Shown: piece after piece, positions 58,486-64,000 of the stretch
Numbering within the stretch: position 1 is the stretch's first letter
Layout: each line of letters opens with the position of its first letter
Program-made: the position numbers and the translations under genes
NCBI GenBank assembly: GCA_021496505.1
Contig: CP053031.1
Location: 2,224,001-2,288,000 of the forward strand
Direction of reading: 5' to 3'
Length of the DNA stretch: 64,000 nt
Source: Thermoleophilia bacterium SCSIO 60948
GTDB lineage: Bacteria > Actinomycetota > Thermoleophilia > Solirubrobacterales > 70-9
The notes under the pieces: model-generated
What the model saw: only the letters and a program-made list of their open reading frames with translations
Database searches by the model: none
What the model was told of the DNA's origin: nothing

Positions 58486-59670
58486 CTAGGGCCTGTTTCT
58501 GCCGTAGGTGTCGTGACTCGACACCCACTCGTGGGCGACGATCGCGGCGCCGAGCGAGATCTCGCCGCAGAGGACCGTCGCGGCGACGATCTCGGCGAGC
58601 TTTCGGACCTTTCCCTCGCCGTAGCAGCCGAGCAGCTCGAGGCACTCGCGCTGCGTGGCGAGACCGGTGCCGCCGCCGTAGCTCGCAACGATCAACGACG
58701 GGATCGTGATCGAGTAGTAGTAGTCGCCGTTGTCTCGCAGCTCGGCGTAGACGGAGGCGGCCGAGGACTCGGCGACGTTGGCGACGTCCTGGCCGCAGGC
58801 GATGAAGATGGCGGTGATCCCGTTCGCCGAATGCGAGCCGTTGTTGATCACGCCCGCCGTCTGCCCGCCGAGGTGCGAGACCTGGCGCGCGCGGTAGAGC
58901 GCGGCCGTGTCGACCCGCATCACGCGCTCGATCACCTCGCTCGGGATCACGGCTTCGGCGATCACCCGCTTGCCACGCGTTCGCATGAAGTTGAGGTGCG
59001 AGTGCTTCTTGTCGGTCGCGAAGTTCGACTCGAGGTAGAAGTGCTCGATCCCCTCGGGTCCCTCGTAGTTGGCGAGGATCCACTGACAGGCCGCGAGCGT
59101 CGCCTTGCCGGTCATGTTCTGGCCGGCGGCGTCGCCCGTCGTGTAGTTGAAGCGGGTCAGAAGCAGCCGACTCGTCGGCACGCGGTCGATCTCGATCAGC
59201 CTGCCGCTCGAGGTCGTCTCCTCGGCCGCGGCCTTGATCGATCCGTAGTTGTCGTCGAGCCAATCCGAGAACGCCCGTGCTCCGCGCGCCGAGTTGAACA
59301 GGAACGACGGCGCGCGCTGCATGTGGTCGCCGGAGACCGTGGTCTTGATCCCGCCGCATTCGTGGAGCAGTCGCATGCCGCGGTTGTAGGAGGCGACGAG
59401 CGTGCCCTCGGTGGTCGCCATCGGGACGTAGAACTCGCCCTTCGCGTGCTCGCCGTCGACGAGCAGCGGGCCGGCGAGGCCGATCGGTACCTGCGCGGCG
59501 CCGAAGAACTGCTCGCAGTTGCCCCCGAGGCTCGCGGGGTCGAGCGAATAGGAGCCGACGTCGTCGAGCGACCCTTCGCTGCGCTCGAGCGCGAAGGCGA
59601 GCCGCTCCTCTGCCGCCTCCCGCGAGTAGTCGTCGTCAGGGCGGCGGGGAACGGGGACGCGATCGCTCAT
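58486..59670 (-). CDS. Hydroxymethylglutaryl-CoA reductase
   Basis: A 394-residue HMG-CoA reductase, which makes mevalonate from HMG-CoA with NAD(P)H. Conserved blocks: VPIGLAGPLLVDG, MATTEGTLVASYNRG with the catalytic Glu, FATDKKHSHLN with the Lys, TTGDAAGQNMTGKAT with the Asp in place of DAMG-NM, GGGTGLATQRECLELLG and a C-terminal His in VSSHDTYGRNRP. Most like class I/archaeal enzymes. No other mevalonate gene is nearby. Downstream of it lies the repeat-rich gap. Confidence 0.9.
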   Translation of the reverse strand: MSDRVPVPRRPDDDYSREAAEERLAFALERSEGSLDDVGSYSLDPASLGGNCEQFFGAAQVPIGLAGPLLVDGEHAKGEFYVPMATTEGTLVASYNRGMRLLHECGGIKTTVSGDHMQRAPSFLFNSARGARAFSDWLDDNYGSIKAAAEETTSSGRLIEIDRVPTSRLLLTRFNYTTGDAAGQNMTGKATLAACQWILANYEGPEGIEHFYLESNFATDKKHSHLNFMRTRGKRVIAEAVIPSEVIERVMRVDTAALYRARQVSHLGGQTAGVINNGSHSANGITAIFIACGQDVANVAESSAASVYAELRDNGDYYYSITIPSLIVASYGGGTGLATQRECLELLGCYGEGKVRKLAEIVAATVLCGEISLGAAIVAHEWVSSHDTYGRNRP

Positions 59671-59718
59671 CGGCGGCGATCCTATGCGGCCGCCGACGGT
59701 CCCCGTCGGGGACGGGTC

Positions 59719-59748
59719 GGCACGCGCGGCGTCCCTGCCGCGCGTGCC
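59719..59748 (-). terminator. Hairpin between the secreted duplicated-domain gene and HMG-CoA reductase
   Basis: Perfect 12-bp stem GGCACGCGCGGC / GCCGCGCGTGCC with a 6-base loop, 16 bases past the stop of the upstream minus-strand gene. No T-run follows, so termination would be of the U-less type common at high G+C. Confidence 0.5.
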
Positions 59749-59764
59749 CCCGTGACGTCGTGGG

Positions 59765-60406
59765 TCAGCTCGCGGGCTTGACCCGGAAACCGATCCGCTG
59801 GCCTCCCTTGCGCTTCACGAACTTGCCCTGCTCGGCGATGACCTTCCAGCGGTCGGGCAGATCACCGTCGGGACGCTGGAGGAACTTGGCGAAGAGCTTC
59901 GTGATCCTCTGGCAGCTCGGGCTCTCCTTGTTGAGCTGGTACGTGTAGTACGGGCCCCGCGGGAGCCTGAGGTCGCCGATCCGGTCGTTGTTCTGGACCT
60001 GGAACGTGCCGGGGCACTTGCTGTGCGGGGTCGAGCCGCCGCCCCCGCCGCCTCCGCCGCCGCCCTTGGTGAGGCGGAAGAACGCGCCGGTCCGGTTGTT
60101 CTTGAACCCGACCTTCTTGACCTTGACGACCCAGCCGCCGCCGAGCTTGCCGTCGTAGTCCTGGAGGAACTGCTGCAGCAGCTTCGTGGTCTGCGCGCAG
60201 GTGACCTTCTTGTCGTCACGGATCTTGACCGTGTACGCGCCCTTGGCGAGCTTAAGCTTGCCGATCGTGTCGTCGTGCTCGACGGTGAACTTCGGGCACG
60301 TCGCCTTGTCGGCCTGTGCGGCCGACGGCACCGCGGCCAGCGCCGCCAGAGCGGCGAGCGCCGCGATGATTCCACGCAGCGAACCGCGTGACGTCTTCTT
60401 TGTCAT
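59765..60406 (-). CDS. Secreted protein with two homologous domains and poly-Gly linker
   Basis: A 213-residue exported protein. Signal peptide (GIIAALAALAALAAVPSAAQA), then two related ~75-residue domains: CPKFTVEHDDTIGKLKLAKG...TTKLLQQFLQDYDGKLGGGW and CPGTFQVQNNDRIGDLRLPRG...RITKLFAKFLQRPDGDLPDRW, each ending in a GAFFRL/GFRVKP-like strand and each with two Cys. Ten glycines join them. Function unknown. ATG 60406 gives the signal peptide. Confidence 0.68.
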   Translation of the reverse strand: MTKKTSRGSLRGIIAALAALAALAAVPSAAQADKATCPKFTVEHDDTIGKLKLAKGAYTVKIRDDKKVTCAQTTKLLQQFLQDYDGKLGGGWVVKVKKVGFKNNRTGAFFRLTKGGGGGGGGGGSTPHSKCPGTFQVQNNDRIGDLRLPRGPYYTYQLNKESPSCQRITKLFAKFLQRPDGDLPDRWKVIAEQGKFVKRKGGQRIGFRVKPAS

Positions 60407-60473
60407 CAACTCCCCCGGAGTCTTGTCTGAAGTTGCGCGAGCCCCGCAGGCTCGCATCGCGGTCAGCAGCAGA

Positions 60474-61415
60474 TCAAGCGCTCTGGCCGGATGGGCGTAC
60501 TAACCCGGGTGATGAAGCGGAAGTTGCGGCGGGCTCGCCGGGGGCGGCACTCTCGGCCTGCTCACGCAGTCGGCGCCGCAGCGTCTCACCGTGACCGGCG
60601 AGGACGGCGCGCTTGATCCGGTCCTCGTCGATCACCAGGCCGTGCTGATGGGCGAACTCGACGAGCTCCTGGCGCTCCGTGTCGTGCTTGGACCAGCGCA
60701 GCAAGACCCAGGCGAGCAGCCCGAGCGTCAACAGCATCCCCCAGACGGCCATGAACCCGCCGCCGATCGACTGGTCGGTCACCGGGTCGATCCCGAGGGC
60801 CGCGGTGCGCTCGGCGTAGAGCGGATAGATCGGGGTGCCCGCCCACATGAAGACGTTGCCGACGACCGCGACGAACATGTGCTCGGCGGCGACGTAGACG
60901 ATCTGGATCCCGGTCGCGAACCACAGCGGCGCCGGCAGCGGCCCGATCAGCGCCATCCACTTGATCACGCCCGTCGAGAGGAAGAGACCGTGCTCGACGG
61001 CGTGGACGGCGTTGTTCTGAGCCGCCGCCTGGTAGAGCGCCGGGATGTGCCAGATCGCGAACGCGCCGATGAAGATCGCGAGCGCGACGGCGGGATGGAA
61101 CAGCGGCCTGAGGTGGCGCAGGACCGGGGCGCCGAGGATCGGCTGGAGAACCGGCCCGGTGACGCCCATGACGAGCAGGAAGCCGGCGAGGTCCATCAGC
61201 AGCAGGTGCTGGACCATGTGCGCGGAGACGCGCTCCTCCGAGAGCGAGCCGAGCGGGCCGGCCGTCGTCGCGGCGATGGTCAGCAGCCCGGCCGCGAAGC
61301 AGAGCTGGCGCTTGACCGACGGAGCCCGGCCCTTGGGCTCGAGCCTGCGGACCTGCCAGACGTAGGCGACGCCGAGCAGCAGCGGGATACCGAGCTCGCC
61401 GATCAGCTGCAACAT
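60474..61415 (-). CDS. ctaG: Cytochrome c oxidase assembly factor CtaG (caa3 type)
   Basis: A 313-residue membrane protein with about seven helices. Hallmarks: SEERVSAHMVQHLLLMDLAGFLLVMG, FAIWHIPALYQAAAQNNAVHAVEHGLFLSTGVIKWMALIGP and AAEHMFVAVVGNVFMWAGTPIYPLYAE. The conserved histidines and methionines belong to the CtaG_Bacsu family, needed for caa3-type oxidase assembly, probably copper delivery. A charged cytoplasmic tail follows. No oxidase subunit genes are adjacent. Confidence 0.88.
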   Translation of the reverse strand: MLQLIGELGIPLLLGVAYVWQVRRLEPKGRAPSVKRQLCFAAGLLTIAATTAGPLGSLSEERVSAHMVQHLLLMDLAGFLLVMGVTGPVLQPILGAPVLRHLRPLFHPAVALAIFIGAFAIWHIPALYQAAAQNNAVHAVEHGLFLSTGVIKWMALIGPLPAPLWFATGIQIVYVAAEHMFVAVVGNVFMWAGTPIYPLYAERTAALGIDPVTDQSIGGGFMAVWGMLLTLGLLAWVLLRWSKHDTERQELVEFAHQHGLVIDEDRIKRAVLAGHGETLRRRLREQAESAAPGEPAATSASSPGLVRPSGQSA

Positions 61416-61497
61416 CGCCGCGCGTCCGATTCCGAGGGCCTCGCCATAGGCCGTTCGAGGTTACGCCGCGCGCGAGCTCGGCCCGCGCGCAGGGACC

Positions 61498-61773
61498 TCA
61501 GGGGCGGGGGTTCTCCTTCGCCCACTCGACGATCGTTCCCGACCCGCTGATCACCTCGCCGTCGTCGAGGACGAGGATCGGGACGTTCTTCTGACCGGAC
61601 AGGCGCTCGACCTCGTCGCGAGCGTCGCCGCTTCGCGTCCACGGCATCAGGCGGTAACCCTTGACCTTCTCGATCTCGTAGCGGTAGCCGGCGTCGTCGA
61701 GTGCCTTCGCGGCCCGGCCGCAGAAGTGGACGGCGGGCGCGGCCTTGCCCTGTCCGCAGGTGTAGAGCTTCAT
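61498..61773 (-). CDS. Glutaredoxin/GST N-terminal-like domain protein
   Basis: A 91-residue thioredoxin-fold protein: MKLYTCGQGKAAPAVHFCGRAAKALDDAGYRYE at the start, SGQKNVPILVLDDGEVISGSGTIVEWAKE at the end with the cis-Pro (VPILVLDDG) and GST glutathione-site pattern. A single Cys is near the usual position. Function likely redox-related. It lies 26 bases downstream of the LLM oxidoreductase gene. Confidence 0.8.
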   Translation of the reverse strand: MKLYTCGQGKAAPAVHFCGRAAKALDDAGYRYEIEKVKGYRLMPWTRSGDARDEVERLSGQKNVPILVLDDGEVISGSGTIVEWAKENPRP

Positions 61774-61799
61774 CGGGTCTCCCCAGTCGTCGGTGTTCG

Positions 61800-62834
61800 T
61801 CAGGCCGTCGCCGCGACCAGCGGCTCGATGCCCATCGCCTGGGCGACGATCTCGAGCGTGCGAACCCGATCGGCCGGGTCGTGGACCATCGTCGTCACCA
61901 TCAGCTCGTCGGCGCTCGTGCGCTCGATGAGATCCTCGAGGCCGGCCTTGACCGTGTCCGGGCCGCCGATCACCGCTGAGCCCCCCATCGAGCGCGCGGC
62001 GTGCTCCTCGGCCGCGCTGAACTCGTGAGCCGCCGCCTCCTCGGGCGTCGGCAGACGCGAGGGGCGGCCGCTGCGAAGCCGCGCCATCGCGAGCTTCGCG
62101 GGACCGGCGATGTAGCGGGCGCGCTCGTCGTCGGCGGCCGCGGTGACGTTGACGGCGACCATCGCTCGCGGCGCCGCGAGCGCCGGCGACGGGCTGAAGC
62201 TCTCGCGGTACAGGTTCAGCGCCGGGATCGTGTTGCGAGACGCGAAGTGGTGGGCGAAGGAGAACGGCATCCCGAGCATCCCGGCGAGTTGGGCGCTGTA
62301 ACCGCTCGAGCCGAGCAACCAGACCTCGGGCTGCTCGCCCTCGCCGGGGACGGCGCTGATCGAGCCCATCGGGTCGCCGGCGGGGAAGTCGCCGGAGAAG
62401 AAGCGCAGCAGGTCCCCGAGCTCGCGCGGGAAGTCCTCGGCGCCGAGCCCCTCCTCGGTGCGGCGCAGCGCGGCGGCGGTGGCGCCATCGGTCCCGGGCG
62501 CGCGGCCGATCCCGAGATCGATCCGTCCCGGGTGGATCGCCTCGAGCATCCCGAATTGCTCGGCGACGACCAGCGGGGCGTGGTTGGGCAGCATCACGCC
62601 GCCGGAGCCGACGCGAATCCGCTCGGTGGCCGCGGCGAGGTGGGCGATCAGCACCGGCGGCGAGGAGCTCGCGATGCCGGGCATGTTGTGGTGCTCGGCG
62701 ACCCAATGACGCTGGTAACCGAGCCGCTCGGCGACCTGGGCGAGTTCGATCGAGTCACGCAGCGCGTCGCCGACCGAACGGCCCTCGCCGACCGGCGCGA
62801 GGTCGAGGATGGAGAACGTCGGGGTGGATGCCAT
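61800..62834 (-). CDS. LLM-class (luciferase-like) flavin-dependent oxidoreductase
   Basis: A 344-residue TIM-barrel monooxygenase: [118 protein letters not shown]. The first block matches the LLM family of type 1 MsnO8/YhbW-like proteins, using FMN or F420. Followed by the glutaredoxin-like gene. Confidence 0.9.
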   Translation of the reverse strand: MASTPTFSILDLAPVGEGRSVGDALRDSIELAQVAERLGYQRHWVAEHHNMPGIASSSPPVLIAHLAAATERIRVGSGGVMLPNHAPLVVAEQFGMLEAIHPGRIDLGIGRAPGTDGATAAALRRTEEGLGAEDFPRELGDLLRFFSGDFPAGDPMGSISAVPGEGEQPEVWLLGSSGYSAQLAGMLGMPFSFAHHFASRNTIPALNLYRESFSPSPALAAPRAMVAVNVTAAADDERARYIAGPAKLAMARLRSGRPSRLPTPEEAAAHEFSAAEEHAARSMGGSAVIGGPDTVKAGLEDLIERTSADELMVTTMVHDPADRVRTLEIVAQAMGIEPLVAATA

Positions 62835-62897
62835 CCGTTCCGAGTCTAGGCACCGCTCGCAGTCGGCCGAAGACCGCGGCGACCGGCGAGCGAAGCA

Positions 62898-62938
62898 GTG
62901 TGCGGGTGGCCGTGACCCCCCGGTCCGGCCACCCACAC
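62898..62938 (-). terminator. Hairpin downstream of the second desaturase
   Basis: GGGTGGCC (62904-62911) pairs with GGCCACCC (62927-62934), flanked by GTG/CAC that extend the stem across a bulge. It lies 13 bases past the desaturase stop on the minus strand. No T-run. Confidence 0.4.
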
Positions 62939-62950
62939 GCTTGGAAATCC

Positions 62951-64000
62951 CTAGTCGTCGGAGGGCATGTCGAAGCGCACGCCCTCGCTCTCCTGCTCGG
63001 GCCCGGAGCCGTTCTCGCCCTTGTGCGAGCCGTTGACGGAAGCCTTCACGCGTCCGTTCGACGAGCCGTTGTGGCCGTTCTGTGAGATCCCGCCCTTCGG
63101 CGGCTTGTAGGCATCCGGCTTCGGGCGGACCTTGCCGCCCGGGAACGCGAGCCGCAGGATCGTGCGCTGCACCATCCCCCACTGCTGGAGGAACGGTCCC
63201 GTGTTGTAGGGCAGCTCGTAGCGGGCGCAGATGTCCTTGACGCGCGGCGCGATCTCGGCGTAGCGGGTCGAGGGCATGTCCGGGAACAGGTGGTGCTCGA
63301 CCTGATAGCTGAGGTTGCCCGAGGCGACGTGGAAGAACGGCGAGCCCTCGATGTTCGCCGCGCCGACCATCTGGCGCACGTACCACGCACCCCGCGACTC
63401 GTCCTCGACCTCCTTCTGGGAGAAGGTGTAGGTCTGGTCGGGGAAGTGACCGCAGAAGATGATCCAGTTCGACCAGATGTTGCGGATCAGGTTGCCGACC
63501 ACGTTGGCCTTCACGGTCGCCCAGAACGTCTCCGCCCCCGACTCGACCGCGCTGGCGATGACGTCGGCTGCGACCTGTGAGGGCTTGCGCTTGCGGCCGA
63601 GACGCTGCGCGACCTTGCGGGCCGCGCGCTGAGCGCGGTTGCCTCCGCGCCGCTCGAGCCCCCAGCCCGAACGGGCGAGGTCGAGGCCGACCGCCGGCAG
63701 CGCCGAGATCAGCGGCCAGGCGATGTAGTCCTTGACGATCTGGTCGCGCATCTTGCCGGAGATGCCCTTGAGGTCCTTGAGGGCCTCCTTGTGGGACTTC
63801 TCGCCGGCGCGGATCGCCTCGATGTCCATGTCGTGGACGGCGACGCCCCACTCGAAGAACAGCATCAGCAGCACGTTGTAGATCGGCTGCAGCAGGTAGA
63901 CCGGGTGCCACGGCTGGTGCGGATCGATCCGCATGATCTCGTAGCCGAGGTCCTTGTCCTTGCCGCGGATGTTCGTGTACGTGTGGTGGACGTAGTTGTG
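62951..64000 (-). CDS. Membrane fatty-acid desaturase (5' end beyond window)
   Basis: The last 349 residues of a desaturase whose start lies past the window. The visible N-terminal part begins [22 protein letters not shown] (a histidine box), and the third box is [19 protein letters not shown]. The middle has a long linker ([22 protein letters not shown]). The QVEHHLFP form with Q in place of the first His is typical of front-end desaturases related to linoleoyl-CoA desaturase. A long Gly/Asn/Lys C-terminal tail follows. The first box and any cytochrome b5 domain are not visible. Confidence 0.88.
   Translation of the reverse strand, partial: HNYVHHTYTNIRGKDKDLGYEIMRIDPHQPWHPVYLLQPIYNVLLMLFFEWGVAVHDMDIEAIRAGEKSHKEALKDLKGISGKMRDQIVKDYIAWPLISALPAVGLDLARSGWGLERRGGNRAQRAARKVAQRLGRKRKPSQVAADVIASAVESGAETFWATVKANVVGNLIRNIWSNWIIFCGHFPDQTYTFSQKEVEDESRGAWYVRQMVGAANIEGSPFFHVASGNLSYQVEHHLFPDMPSTRYAEIAPRVKDICARYELPYNTGPFLQQWGMVQRTILRLAFPGGKVRPKPDAYKPPKGGISQNGHNGSSNGRVKASVNGSHKGENGSGPEQESEGVRFDMPSDD

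Noticed and set aside
62951-63911. Long minus-strand frame joining LLM oxidoreductase with sequence opposite the desaturase frame
   Set aside because: The N-terminal half is out of frame with the desaturase and lacks any domain; the LLM gene starts at ATG 62834.

Overview
The window is about 70% G+C, gene-dense and has many GTG/TTG starts and 4-base stop/start overlaps. Together with the gene families present (class III cyclase, CtaG, ECF42 sigma factor with a YCII partner, EfeO/EfeB, acidic secreted repeat proteins, and a c-di-AMP riboswitch ahead of an M23 peptidase), this suggests a chromosomal segment of a high-GC actinobacterium, most likely Thermoleophilia/Solirubrobacterales. That placement is inference; no rRNA or tRNA gene was seen.

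Layout. 1-1.5 kb: tandem secreted GGxGxD repeat proteins. 1.5-9.7 kb: an MmyB-like regulator divergent from an SDR across a palindrome, a nucleobase permease, membrane proteins, an MTHFR-like protein, a PIN/Phd toxin-antitoxin pair and unknowns. 9.7-16.5 kb: accessory segment. A gene with a UDG-like domain joined to a nuclease-like domain is coupled to adenine deaminase (ade). Next comes a three-gene restriction-modification operon with visibly lower G+C: an N6-adenine-type methyltransferase, a circularly permuted cytosine-5 methyltransferase and a PD-(D/E)XK/DUF3883 endonuclease. 16.5-25 kb: PadR, acyl-CoA dehydrogenase, Lrp with an amino-acid permease, GNAT, YCII-ECF42-Bcp. 25-31 kb: cation antiporter with a possible pseudoknot leader, lipoprotein, ArsA-type ATPase, ferritin-like protein and a structured gene-free stretch. 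31-42 kb: NUDIX, AI-2E exporter, M32 carboxypeptidase, riboswitch-M23 peptidase, SDRs, cold-shock gene, cyclase, RlmN, beta-lactamase-like protein, HD-GYP. 42-55 kb: two PucR-like regulators around a fatty-acid desaturase, several alpha/beta hydrolases, TetR with a perfect palindrome beside an SDR, a large HD-GYP protein and an acyl-ACP thioesterase. 55-64 kb: EfeB-EfeO divergent from a DUF6529-like membrane protein across an iron-box-like sequence, HMG-CoA reductase, CtaG, LLM oxidoreductase and a second desaturase cut by the window end.

Common themes are lipid and acyl metabolism (two desaturases, thioesterase, acyl-CoA dehydrogenase, HMG-CoA reductase, several hydrolases) and nucleotide second messengers (c-di-AMP riboswitch, class III cyclase, two HD-GYP proteins). 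A roughly 35-bp hairpin repeat recurs at four gene-free sites. Three genes (GNAT, YCII, EfeB) have no ATG/GTG/TTG where their conserved domain or signal peptide requires one.
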